Assembly: GCA_964367905.1 (NCBI GenBank)
Contig: CAYIZP010000018.1
Span: forward strand, 1 to 53,150
Length of the DNA stretch: 53,150 bases
Origin: CAUPWF01 sp964367905
GTDB taxonomy: Bacteria > Bacillota > Clostridia > Lachnospirales > Lachnospiraceae
Direction of reading: 5' to 3'
Positions 7,988 to 16,634 of this stretch are shown piece by piece (the stretch's first letter is position 1; every line of letters begins with the position of its first letter). The position numbers and the translations under genes are program-made. Below the pieces are notes generated by a model, which saw only the letters and a program-made list of their open reading frames with translations, was not told the DNA's origin and did no database searches.

Positions 7988-8875
7988 ATGAATAAATTAT
8001 TATATCCGAAACCGGGCCAATATTGGTTGTACTTAACAATACCGACAGTAGTATTTGCATTCTGTATTATAGTCCCGATTTTTATCGGTGGTTTCATAAG
8101 CTTATTTGACTGGAATGGTGGAAGAACCATGTCTTTTTCGGGGCTTGAAAATTATCAATACTTAGTGAGTGATTCAGATTTTTGGTTGGCACTAAAAAAT
8201 AATATTGAAATATTATTATATTGTATTCTCGGACAAGTTTGTGGAGGGTTTATTATTGCAGTAGTACTTAATAGTAAGTTTATGAAACTAAGAAGTGTTT
8301 ATAGATTTTGTATCTTCCTACCATTTGTTCTTTCAACAGTTGTTGTAGCTCTTTTGTTTCAATTGGCTTATGGAGATTTAACTGGATTTATTAATACAGC
8401 ACTCAGAAACATGGGTCTAGACCATCTTACGCAATTATGGTTAGACAATCCCGAACTGGTTATGAAATCCATAGCAGTAGTGTTCATATGGCAGTATACA
8501 GGAATGTATGTGGTTATCTTCTTATCATCATTACAGAACATTCCTTCAGATGTGTTAGAAATGTCGATGATAGATGGTGCAAATGCTTTTCAAAGGTTCT
8601 TTAAAATCATCGTACCATTAATGAAAGGAACGTTCCGTGTTTGCTTACTGCTGTGCATTACAGGTTGTATGAAGTTGTTTGAACATATTCTGCTAATGAC
8701 TGGTGGTGGACCAGGAACAGCATCTAATGTCTTGTCATTATTTGCATATAACACTGTATATCGAGGCACGAGATTCGGATACTCTTCTGCTATATCCATG
8801 AGTATATTGTTGTTTAGTAGTGTATTGGTATTCATAGTTACAATGTTGTTTAGGGGTGAGAAAAATGAAGCATAA
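7988..8875 (+). CDS. Sugar ABC transporter permease (MalF/UgpA-type)
   Basis: This is a 295-residue integral membrane protein with about six hydrophobic segments; the first is at residues 17-38. The EAA loop that contacts the ATPase is visible as DVLEMSMIDGANAFQRFFKI near residue 190. The RBS GTGAGGTGAG precedes ATG 7988. It overlaps the second permease by 11 bases, so the two are translationally coupled and form one channel. Confidence 0.93.
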   Translation: MNKLLYPKPGQYWLYLTIPTVVFAFCIIVPIFIGGFISLFDWNGGRTMSFSGLENYQYLVSDSDFWLALKNNIEILLYCILGQVCGGFIIAVVLNSKFMKLRSVYRFCIFLPFVLSTVVVALLFQLAYGDLTGFINTALRNMGLDHLTQLWLDNPELVMKSIAVVFIWQYTGMYVVIFLSSLQNIPSDVLEMSMIDGANAFQRFFKIIVPLMKGTFRVCLLLCITGCMKLFEHILLMTGGGPGTASNVLSLFAYNTVYRGTRFGYSSAISMSILLFSSVLVFIVTMLFRGEKNEA

Positions 8876-9710
8876 AAAACCATTTATTGAGAATATACCA
8901 AAATATGTTATGAATTTAGTTTTTATAATAATCAGTGCCCTGTGTATTTATCCTGTAGTATGGATGATACTTGGATCGCTGAGGACAGAGCGAGACTATA
9001 ACCAAAATCCAGCGTCTTTTCCACAGGATTTTTCTGCGATTCAAAATTATATGGATGCTATTGACAAGACAGATTTGCCGACTGCGTTTTTAAACAGTGT
9101 GATTGTAACATTTTTTGCCATACTCTTTATTATAATATTTTCAGTGATTTTAGGGTATTTCTTTGCAAGATTTGACTTTAGAGGGAAAAGATTTTTATAC
9201 ATGATGTATATGCTTGGATTAATGATTCCTGTTTATGGATTTTTAACGCCGCTATACACACTATTTAATGCACTGGAATTAACCAATCATTGGTATACAT
9301 TAATTATTCCAAATGTAGCATTTCAAATGTCACTTGGATTAATATTGGTACAAAATTTTATAAAAGGCGTACCATTTGAAATTGAGGAGGCAGCAGTAAT
9401 AGATGGAGCTTCCCTAAACAGAAGGTTGCTTATCATTATACTGCCGATGTGTAAACCAGTTATGGCGACGCTGATAATTCTTAGTTTTATATATGTGTGG
9501 AATGAATTTGCATTTGCGTATATGCTTGTAGATTTACCAGACTTAAAAACAGTACCACTTGCAGTAGCAGCTGCGGAAGGAGAGAGGACAGTAAACTACA
9601 CAATGCGATTTGCAGTTCTAGTGTTGTCAAGCATTCCAGTTATCGCCGTGTACTCTGTGTTTAATAAGAGCATTGTAAAGGGGATGGTTGCAGGAGCGGT
9701 AAAAGGCTAA
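8865..9710 (+). CDS. Sugar ABC transporter permease (MalG/UgpE-type)
   Basis: This is a 281-residue membrane protein. ATG 8865 is preferred over GTG 8856, which lies within the ribosome site TAGGGGTGAG. The EAA loop is FEIEEAAVIDGASLNRRLLI, and the C-terminus KGMVAGAVKG is the usual ending for this permease class. It pairs with the permease encoded at 7988 and the lipoprotein encoded at 6498. Confidence 0.93.
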   Translation: MKHKKPFIENIPKYVMNLVFIIISALCIYPVVWMILGSLRTERDYNQNPASFPQDFSAIQNYMDAIDKTDLPTAFLNSVIVTFFAILFIIIFSVILGYFFARFDFRGKRFLYMMYMLGLMIPVYGFLTPLYTLFNALELTNHWYTLIIPNVAFQMSLGLILVQNFIKGVPFEIEEAAVIDGASLNRRLLIIILPMCKPVMATLIILSFIYVWNEFAFAYMLVDLPDLKTVPLAVAAAEGERTVNYTMRFAVLVLSSIPVIAVYSVFNKSIVKGMVAGAVKG

Positions 9711-9744
9711 CAAATAAATTTGAGGAAAGAACGAGGTGAACAGT

Positions 9745-10956
9745 ATGAATGTGTATCCATCAAAATTAATGGATAAAATACCAGCGGGATTAGAAATTAG
9801 CCCAGCTATGAAAAGGTTATATGAGGATTGGCCAGCGTCAGATGACAGAAATAATGAGTTGTTTACAAATTTTAAATATTCAAAAGTGACGGGAATAGGT
9901 AGAGATGAAGAAGTGTCTCGAAGAGATCCAAGTAAGGTTATAGAAGTCGATGGAACTTACTATGTATATTACACAAGAAGAAAAACGGTAGTAGAACCTG
10001 TAGGAATTGATGTTGATAATGAGAGCTTTGAAATTCCGACATTTGATTGGGATTTGGCAGATATCTATTGTGCAAGTAGTAAGGACGGATTTAATTGGAC
10101 TGAGGAAGGTCCAGCTGTGGAGCGTGCCCCGAGAGGAGAGTATGGCGCACGGACTTTATCAACTCCTGATATTCTGATATGGGAAGGAAAGTACTACCTT
10201 TATTATCAGACTTATACCGAACCATTTAGAAAAGAAACTTTAGATTATTGTGATGTAAGTGTTGCATGGGCGGATACACCGCTTGGGCCGTGGCACAAAG
10301 GAACGGAGCCGATCATAAGGCAAGGGAAACCAGGAGATTGGGACAGTATGTCGGTAAATGACCCCTATCCAATCGTGTATAAAGGAAAAGTTTGGCTTTA
10401 TTATAAAGCAGAAAACCTCAGAATCGGTGGAGATGATGTAAATATGGTACGTGCACAAGGTGTGGCAATTGCTGATCACCCGCTTGGACCATATGAGAAA
10501 CACCCGATGAATCCTTTGACAAATTCAGGGCATGAAACGTTCTTATTTCCTTATAAGGAAGGAATTGCAGCGGTTTTGACATTCGACGGGATTGAGAAGA
10601 ACACAATTCAATATGCAAAAGATGGACTGAATTTTGAAGTAATGTCATATGTGCACTGTCCACCGATGGCAGCGGGTGTACATTCTCCAGATGCTTATAC
10701 AAACAGTGGTAATGCCAATGGTGTAACTTGGGGGTTGAACCATATCGAATGTGGAGATATTATGAAAAATTGCCATTGTCATATGATTCGATTTGATTGT
10801 GATTTGGACAGAAGATTTAACAGAAAACTATTTAGAAATCCGAATGATTTCTATGGACGTTATTCAGAGGAAACGTATTTTGCACCGAATATGGTGTTGC
10901 CTGACGAAGTGAGAGAAGAAATTATTGCACAAGAATTACTGGGAGAACAAGACTAG
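9745..10956 (+). CDS. GH117-like five-bladed beta-propeller glycosidase, paralogue 1
   Basis: This 403-residue protein has no signal peptide, so it acts inside the cell on imported oligosaccharide. The N-terminal signature SRRDPSKVIEVDGTYYVYY (Asp61 in RRDPS) and the blade segments DIYCASSKDGFNWTEEG, STPDILIWEGKYYLYYQ and VNDPYPIVYKG place it with GH117 and related clan F/J propellers. The motif NSGHET has His263; characterised GH117 enzymes are known to use a histidine as general acid and this is the likely equivalent. Characterised GH117 members cleave 3,6-anhydro-L-galactose from agar oligosaccharides, but this branch may have another specificity. ATG 9745 is chosen over GTG 9736 because of the GAGGTG ribosome site. 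It is transcribed with the permeases. Confidence 0.75.
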   Translation: MNVYPSKLMDKIPAGLEISPAMKRLYEDWPASDDRNNELFTNFKYSKVTGIGRDEEVSRRDPSKVIEVDGTYYVYYTRRKTVVEPVGIDVDNESFEIPTFDWDLADIYCASSKDGFNWTEEGPAVERAPRGEYGARTLSTPDILIWEGKYYLYYQTYTEPFRKETLDYCDVSVAWADTPLGPWHKGTEPIIRQGKPGDWDSMSVNDPYPIVYKGKVWLYYKAENLRIGGDDVNMVRAQGVAIADHPLGPYEKHPMNPLTNSGHETFLFPYKEGIAAVLTFDGIEKNTIQYAKDGLNFEVMSYVHCPPMAAGVHSPDAYTNSGNANGVTWGLNHIECGDIMKNCHCHMIRFDCDLDRRFNRKLFRNPNDFYGRYSEETYFAPNMVLPDEVREEIIAQELLGEQD

Positions 10957-10973
10957 AAAGGTGGAAATGAGTT

Positions 10974-12185
10974 ATGAGTGAATATAAAGTATACCCAGCC
11001 AGGTTGATGGATAAAGCCCCTGAAGGGATAGAGTTAAGTGCAGCAACTGCTCGTTTATATGAATACTGGCCAGTACCAGATGATCGTGCGAATAAGCTGT
11101 TTACGAATTTTAAATATTCAAGAATTACAGGAATCGGAAAAGAAGAAGGGGTGTCAAGGAGAGATCCTAGTAAGGTAATTAAAGTAGATGGACTATATTA
11201 TGTGTATTATACGAGAAGAAAAACTGAAGCTAAGCCAGTAGGCATACAGGTTGAAAATCATGATGATGAAATTCCGACATTTGATTGGGATTTGAGCGAT
11301 ATTTATTATGCCACAAGTAAAGATGGATTTAATTGGGAAGAACAAGGGATGGCAGTCGGACGTTCTTCGAAAGGAGAATACGGAGATCGTTCTCTTTCAA
11401 CACCAGACATCTTAGTTTGGAAAGGAAAGTACTATTTGTATTATCAAGCATTCACAGGTTACTTTTCAAAAGAGACACAGGATTTTTGTGGTGTGAGCAT
11501 GGCTTGGGCAGACTCGCCAAAGGGTCCATGGAATAAATGTAATGAGGCTATTATTCAACAGGGGAACAGAGAGGATTGGGATAGTATGGCAATCCATGAC
11601 CCATATCCTATCGTTTATAAAGGGCAAATTTGGATGTTTTATAAAGGAGAAAATCTAAAAGTTGATGGAGAAGATAGCAGTATGGTAAGAGCACAGGGTG
11701 TGGCCATTGCAGATTCTCCTGAAGGTCCATTTGTGAAACATGAACTGAATCCATTGTTAAACTCGGGGTGTGAAACATTTTTGTTTCCTTATGAGGAGGG
11801 GATAGTAGCGGTTCTTACATTTGATGGTGTGGAAAAAAATACAATTCAATATGCAAAAGATGGGGTTGACTTTCAACTAATGTCACATATTCATGTGCCA
11901 CCATTAGCTGCGGGACCGTATTGCCCAGATGCTTTTAAGGATAGTGGCGATGCAAATGGAATTACATGGGGACTTTCACATATTGAGTGTGGAACACCAG
12001 ATGGAGAAGTGTATACGTATATTGCAAGATTTGATTGTGATTTGGATCGACGCGTGAAGCGAACAGTTTTCCACAGACAGTGGGATATGGTTGGGCGTTT
12101 TTCGGAAGATACATATTTGAGACCAAATATGACTTTACCAGAAACGGTAAAACAACAGATGATAGATGAAAGAATAAAGAAGTAG
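10974..12185 (+). CDS. GH117-like protein, paralogue 2, with Cys for the conserved His
   Basis: It is 403 residues, the same length as the preceding gene and clearly its tandem duplicate through most of its length: SRRDPSKVIKVDGLYYVYY, DIYYATSKDGFNWEEQG and STPDILVWKGKYYLYYQ. The gap to paralogue 1 is only 17 bases and an AAGGTGG ribosome site is present. The NSGHE motif reads NSGCET, with Cys266 encoded by TGT at 11769-11771. If that His is the general acid, the protein is either inactive, mechanistically altered or specialised in binding. The rest of the fold looks intact, so it is not an obvious pseudogene. Confidence 0.73.
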   Translation: MSEYKVYPARLMDKAPEGIELSAATARLYEYWPVPDDRANKLFTNFKYSRITGIGKEEGVSRRDPSKVIKVDGLYYVYYTRRKTEAKPVGIQVENHDDEIPTFDWDLSDIYYATSKDGFNWEEQGMAVGRSSKGEYGDRSLSTPDILVWKGKYYLYYQAFTGYFSKETQDFCGVSMAWADSPKGPWNKCNEAIIQQGNREDWDSMAIHDPYPIVYKGQIWMFYKGENLKVDGEDSSMVRAQGVAIADSPEGPFVKHELNPLLNSGCETFLFPYEEGIVAVLTFDGVEKNTIQYAKDGVDFQLMSHIHVPPLAAGPYCPDAFKDSGDANGITWGLSHIECGTPDGEVYTYIARFDCDLDRRVKRTVFHRQWDMVGRFSEDTYLRPNMTLPETVKQQMIDERIKK

Positions 12186-12225
12186 TTGCATGTGAATTGA
12201 TTACATAGAAAATGAGGAAGTCAAG

Positions 12226-13656
12226 ATGACGAGGGAAAAAATTAAAATAGGTGTAGCATCCACACGCAGAACAGTTTTCAGTACCCAAGAAGCATTGAGA
12301 AATAAGGGGATTATTCTTGATAAATTAAAAGAGTATGATGTGGAGGTTGTCGATATAGAAGATATCAATGAGGAGGGGCTTGTTCATGAGTTTTGTGATG
12401 TGGAAAAAACAATTGATAAGTTTAAAAAGGCCAATGTCCATGGAGTTTTCTTGCCACATTGTAATTTTGGCTCGGAGGATTTGGTTGCGAAAATAGCAAA
12501 AGCAATCGAGAAACCAGTTCTTTTGTGGGGACCGCGTGACGATGCCCCACTTGACGATGGATTTCGTACAAGAGATACTCAATGCGGGTTATTTGCAACA
12601 GGTAAGGTACTAAGAAGATTTAATGTGCCCTATACATATATCGTGAATAGTCATATTGATGATGAGGTTTTTCGGAGAGGATTTGAAACATTTATCGCAG
12701 TATGTTCTGTAGTAGATGCATTCAAGAAAATAAAAATATTACAAATTGCTCCTCGCCCAACAAGTTTTTGGTCTATGATTTGTAATGAGGGAGAGCTTTT
12801 AGAGACCTTTGGAATTGAGGTAATGCCCATTACACTGCAAGATATTGTAAATGATATGGATGTAATCTTGGAACAAAAGAATGAAGTATTCCGAAAAAAC
12901 ATGGAAAAGATTAGAACCCAAATTGACTGCTCACAGATTACAGAACAAGATTTGCAAAAAATCATTGCATTAAAAACGGCTATTTTACAGTATTGTGAGA
13001 GAGAAAAATGCACCGCAGTAGCAATTCAATGCTGGAACGCGATGCAGGATGTCTTAGGGATTATGCCTTGTATTACAAATGGATTATTATTCGATGAATT
13101 TATTCCAACAACCTGTGAAACAGATCTACATGGAGCTGTGTCTGCAATTATATTACAGGAGGCTGCAATGAGAACTTCAGCAGTATTCTTTGCAGATTTA
13201 ACGGTAAGACACCCTACGAATGATAATGCTGAACTTTTATGGCATTGTGGGAATTTCCCGATATCTTTAGCTAAGAATGATAGTAGTCCAGAGATAGGAA
13301 GACATTTTATCTTTGATGGTCATTGTCCTGGAACAGGAGAATGGCAATTGAAAGACGGAGATATTACAATATGTAGATTTGACGGCGACCATGGCAAATA
13401 TACTTTATTAGTCTGTGAAGGGAAAAGTGTTCCAGGACCTAGTACAAAAGGAACTTATGTATGGTTTGAAGTGGAGAATTGGCCAAAACTAGAAGAGAAG
13501 CTAGTTACAGGACCCTATGTGCATCATTGTGCAGGTATTTATGGGAAGGTAGCACCTATATTATACGAAGCATGCAAGTATATTCCGGGATTAGATGTTG
13601 ATCTAGCAGAACCTAGCGTAAGCGAAGTAAGAAACTGGTTAAGAGGAACGGAATAA
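12226..13656 (+). CDS. L-fucose/L-arabinose isomerase-family protein
   Basis: This 476-residue cytosolic protein belongs to the FucI/AraA aldose-ketose isomerase fold. The C-terminal catalytic part carries candidates for the three metal ligands: Glu298 in TTCETDLHGA, Asp324 in FFADLT and His433/434 in YVHHCAGIYG. The N-terminal Rossmann-like region has IGVASTRRTVF and VFLPHCNFG. Family members interconvert aldoses and ketoses with the C2/C3 configuration of arabinose or fucose. The gene follows the GH117-like pair and precedes a reductase and a tetrulose-type kinase set, so it probably converts the released monosaccharide to a ketose. Substrate is not established. The RBS is GAGGAAG before ATG 12226. 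Confidence 0.78.
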   Translation: MTREKIKIGVASTRRTVFSTQEALRNKGIILDKLKEYDVEVVDIEDINEEGLVHEFCDVEKTIDKFKKANVHGVFLPHCNFGSEDLVAKIAKAIEKPVLLWGPRDDAPLDDGFRTRDTQCGLFATGKVLRRFNVPYTYIVNSHIDDEVFRRGFETFIAVCSVVDAFKKIKILQIAPRPTSFWSMICNEGELLETFGIEVMPITLQDIVNDMDVILEQKNEVFRKNMEKIRTQIDCSQITEQDLQKIIALKTAILQYCEREKCTAVAIQCWNAMQDVLGIMPCITNGLLFDEFIPTTCETDLHGAVSAIILQEAAMRTSAVFFADLTVRHPTNDNAELLWHCGNFPISLAKNDSSPEIGRHFIFDGHCPGTGEWQLKDGDITICRFDGDHGKYTLLVCEGKSVPGPSTKGTYVWFEVENWPKLEEKLVTGPYVHHCAGIYGKVAPILYEACKYIPGLDVDLAEPSVSEVRNWLRGTE

Positions 13657-13692
13657 TTGCAGAGACTTGGAAATAAAAGGAGGAATGAGGTC

Positions 13693-14547
13693 ATGAAACT
13701 ATCATTGTCAAGCACCACGATATTAAATAATGGAGTAAAAATGCCGCTTCTTGGGTTTGGTGTATTTATGGTACCAGATGGGGATGAGTTAGAAAATGCA
13801 GTGCGTCTAGCATTAGAGGCAGGGTATCGAAATATTGATACGGCTTCGGCATATCAGAATGAAAAAGGTGTTGGAAATGCACTAAAAACGAGTGGAATTC
13901 CTCGAGAAGAGGTGTTTATTTCTACCAAGATTTGGACGCAAGACCAAGGGTATTACAATACGCTAAATGCATTTGAAAAAAGCCTAGAGCTCCTACAAGT
14001 GGATTATTTGGATCTTTATCTTATCCACTGGCCTGCTCCCCAATATGGACAATATGTGGAGACATGGAAAGCTATGGTTGAGTTGTATGAGAAGGGACTA
14101 ATTAAAGCTATTGGTGTGAGTAATTTTACAGAAGAACATATCAACAATATTGTACAAGAAACAGGTGTTATGCCTACAGTGAATCAAGTGGAATGTCACC
14201 CATGGATGCAACAAAAGGAAATGTTGGATTTCTGTATGTCAAATAATATTCAGATGGAAGGATATAGTCCTTTGATCCGCGGTAAGATTTCAGAAATTAA
14301 TAGTGTAAAAAAACTTGCAGAAAAATATGGGAAAACACCAGCACAGATAGTTCTGAGATGGCATCTACAGAATAATATTGCAGTAATCCCTAAATCGACG
14401 ACCCCAAGTAGAATCATAGAAAATACTAGACTTTATGATTTCCAATTGACCAATAGTGAAATGGAAGAATTAGATTCATTGAACAGGGGACAACGAGAAT
14501 TCCCGGCGCCAGACGAAATGAATTACTGGGGACCACCGGGAAACTAG
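13693..14547 (+). CDS. Aldo/keto reductase (AKR5-like)
   Basis: This is a 284-residue NADP(H)-type aldo/keto reductase. The start at 13693 follows an AGGAGG site; the upstream TTG at 13657 is not needed. The catalytic tetrad is complete: Asp in NIDTASAYQNE, the Tyr four residues on, Lys in STKIWTQ and His in LIHWPAP. The cofactor region IPKSTTPSRIIENTRLYDF is present. It resembles 2,5-diketo-gluconate reductase-type proteins. In this cluster it may reduce the released aldose, or a side product, to an alditol or oxidise an alditol to the ketose. It ends the polycistron, as the next gene is on the opposite strand. Confidence 0.9.
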   Translation: MKLSLSSTTILNNGVKMPLLGFGVFMVPDGDELENAVRLALEAGYRNIDTASAYQNEKGVGNALKTSGIPREEVFISTKIWTQDQGYYNTLNAFEKSLELLQVDYLDLYLIHWPAPQYGQYVETWKAMVELYEKGLIKAIGVSNFTEEHINNIVQETGVMPTVNQVECHPWMQQKEMLDFCMSNNIQMEGYSPLIRGKISEINSVKKLAEKYGKTPAQIVLRWHLQNNIAVIPKSTTPSRIIENTRLYDFQLTNSEMEELDSLNRGQREFPAPDEMNYWGPPGN

Positions 14548-14582
14548 GTAAATTTTATACAGGTAAGAGATTGTTTGGAATT

Positions 14583-14774
14583 TTAATTTGAGAGGTCGTC
14601 ATGTAATGAATGAGAAATATCGAGGGACGTTTCTCGTTCATGATCTCTAATGGCTTGTCTAATAAGGTATAGAACCTCACCGTTTATAGAGCGTCCTTCA
14701 TAGTCAGCGATGTATTTTAGCTTTTGGTGAGTTTCTGTATCGATGCGTAATCCTAAATGTTTATCTTTTTTCAT
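14583..14774 (-). CDS. Small ribbon-helix-helix (Arc/CopG-like) protein
   Basis: This 63-residue protein starts KKDKHLGLRIDTETHQKL, a basic beta-strand, and continues YIADYEGRSINGEVLYLIRQAI, two helices. That is the pattern of an Arc/CopG ribbon-helix-helix DNA-binding domain. The RBS AAGAGGTG sits before ATG 14774. It is divergent from the response regulator and convergent with the reductase gene. No toxin-like ORF is next to it, so it may be a solitary regulator or an orphan antitoxin. Confidence 0.7.
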   Translation of the reverse strand: MKKDKHLGLRIDTETHQKLKYIADYEGRSINGEVLYLIRQAIRDHERETSLDISHSLHDDLSN

Positions 14775-14845
14775 CTTACACCTCTTTTCATTTGTTGATA
14801 TTTATTAAATCTCTTGTTTGTATTTAAATTTACAAGTATTTCAAA

Positions 14846-14874
14846 TTAATTTTAATCATGAAGTGTGTTATTAT
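14846..14874 (+). promoter_or_regulatory. Promoter of the response regulator gene
   Basis: TTAATT at 14846-14851 and TATTAT at 14869-14874 are 17 bases apart, and TG at 14866-14867 gives an extended -10. It leaves a leader of roughly 55 bases before ATG 14936. Confidence 0.55.
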
Positions 14875-14935
14875 GTAAATGTGTACTTGTTTTAAGTACA
14901 TAAAATTTGATAACATTGAGGAGTTGTGGTGCATA

Positions 14936-16576
14936 ATGGATGAAAGAGGTAGAATTCGTGTTCTAATAGCTGATGAAGACGAAGTAAGTTCAAATTTAGT
15001 ATATCATATCATTGAGGAATTAGGAACCGAAATGGAAGTGATTAGCATTGTACCAGATCGAGTTGATGCAGTTGACTGGGTGAGGGATAATGAGATCCAT
15101 ATCGTTTTTTCTGATATACAAATAGCTGGGAAGAGTAGTTTCGACATGATTCGAGATATGCAAAAATTAAAGTCAATAACAAGATACATTATTGTAAGTG
15201 AGAATAAAGAATTTGAATATGTGAAAAAAGCAATCAATTATGGGGTGACAGATTATATTTTAAAGCCGATTAATAAGGGTGAAGTAATTAGATTACTGAC
15301 TCGTTTGTACAAACAGATACTTCAAGAACGCGAATTCAAAATACAAAGTATTGAGACAAGCGTTTTAGTTGAGGAAAATAGAAAAAAGTTACGACAACAA
15401 TTTATGCGGGACATTAAGCATAAAGACGATGGGATTCCTGTAGTTACAGAGAATCAGGCTAATTTGGAGTATGGGATGAAACTTGAAAATGGGATTTTTC
15501 AGATGGTTATCTGTCGAGTAGATTCTAATTTTCTTGAGACAAGCGAATGTAGGATGTATTTGCACAATGCAATACTTACAAATTTTAAATTAGAGATGAA
15601 AGAATTGTGTTTTGACTTAGAGATAACAGAAGGAAGAGAGTGGTATTATGTGCTTTTAAATTATAGCAGAAGAAAAGGCATGGAAATCGATAGGAAAATA
15701 GCATCTATATTTAATAATATAATGAAAGCAAATGATGACAGAAATAACAGTCTTAGTATCACTATCGGAATAGGAGATATGGTATCAACAATAGATAAAT
15801 TGAGGCAGACAATAAAATCAGCACAGTTGGCTGTAGAAGATCGGATTCTAAGAGGTACGAATCGAATCATATATGGAGAGAATAGTCAGACGGATTCTGA
15901 TGTTACGGATTATATCTTTGAGGAATTCAGTGGAACCATATCACGTGCAACACAGGCGCAGAGCAGCAATGAAATAAAAGAAAGCTTAGAACGAATTGAG
16001 GAGCGGTTATTAGAAATGCCCAATATAACAGGGCATCAAATATTACAGGCATTAAGAGGAATTTTGAATGCATATATACATGATATGATGCAGATAGGAA
16101 TGTCGTTGTCAAACTCTTCTACTTTTTTTTCTATGGTATCAGAGGGAGCACGAAACACTAGTACAGTAGATAGTTTATTTACCTATGTAAGTAATGCAAT
16201 CTGCACTTCGTTCGAGAGAGAACTAAATTCTAAGTTCCGAGAAGAATCAAGTCAAATCAAAGCAGCAAGGCAATATATCGATGTTAATTATGCAAATAAT
16301 GTCACACTAAAGGAACTGGCTGAGATGAGTGGTTATAACCCCAATTATTTTAGTACTCTATTCAAAAAACAAGTCAAAGTTTCATTCAATGAATATTTAA
16401 TGAGAAGAAGATTGGATGCGGCGAAAGAACGGTTAGAAAATAGTGCTGAGACAATTGAAAGTATCGCGAGAGAAATTGGCTACAATGATATTAAGCATTT
16501 TAATGAGATTTTTAAGAAGAATGTTTCATTAAAACCAAGTGAATATCGCAAATTATATTCTAAAATAAAATTGTAA
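14936..16576 (+). CDS. Orphan response regulator, REC plus AraC-type HTH (YesN-like)
   Basis: This 546-residue protein has an N-terminal receiver domain (acidic pocket DEDE near residue 13, phosphoacceptor Asp60 in FSDIQIAG, conserved Lys110 in ILKPIN). A long middle region of about 300 residues follows, then a C-terminal AraC HTH pair (LKELAEMSGYNPNYFSTLFKK, then IESIAREIGYNDIKHFNEIFKK). It is a transcription factor. No sensor kinase is adjacent, which is unusual because YesN-type regulators are normally paired with a YesM kinase. Placed between the transport/GH117 operon and the kinase/isomerase genes, it most likely controls them. The start at 14936 gives the standard receiver N-terminus. 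Confidence 0.9.
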   Translation: MDERGRIRVLIADEDEVSSNLVYHIIEELGTEMEVISIVPDRVDAVDWVRDNEIHIVFSDIQIAGKSSFDMIRDMQKLKSITRYIIVSENKEFEYVKKAINYGVTDYILKPINKGEVIRLLTRLYKQILQEREFKIQSIETSVLVEENRKKLRQQFMRDIKHKDDGIPVVTENQANLEYGMKLENGIFQMVICRVDSNFLETSECRMYLHNAILTNFKLEMKELCFDLEITEGREWYYVLLNYSRRKGMEIDRKIASIFNNIMKANDDRNNSLSITIGIGDMVSTIDKLRQTIKSAQLAVEDRILRGTNRIIYGENSQTDSDVTDYIFEEFSGTISRATQAQSSNEIKESLERIEERLLEMPNITGHQILQALRGILNAYIHDMMQIGMSLSNSSTFFSMVSEGARNTSTVDSLFTYVSNAICTSFERELNSKFREESSQIKAARQYIDVNYANNVTLKELAEMSGYNPNYFSTLFKKQVKVSFNEYLMRRRLDAAKERLENSAETIESIAREIGYNDIKHFNEIFKKNVSLKPSEYRKLYSKIKL

Positions 16577-16634
16577 ATCATCGTATATAGATATTATGAA
16601 ATTCACTAGACTTTATATGCAGAAAGGGAACGCT

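Noticed and set aside
10974..12185. Second GH117-like gene as a pseudogene
   Set aside because: The frame is intact over 403 codons with a good ribosome site and conserved blade motifs. Only the His-to-Cys change is odd.
14583..14774. Toxin-antitoxin pair with the ribbon-helix-helix gene
   Set aside because: No small toxin-like ORF is adjacent on the same strand, so only the DNA-binding protein is reported.
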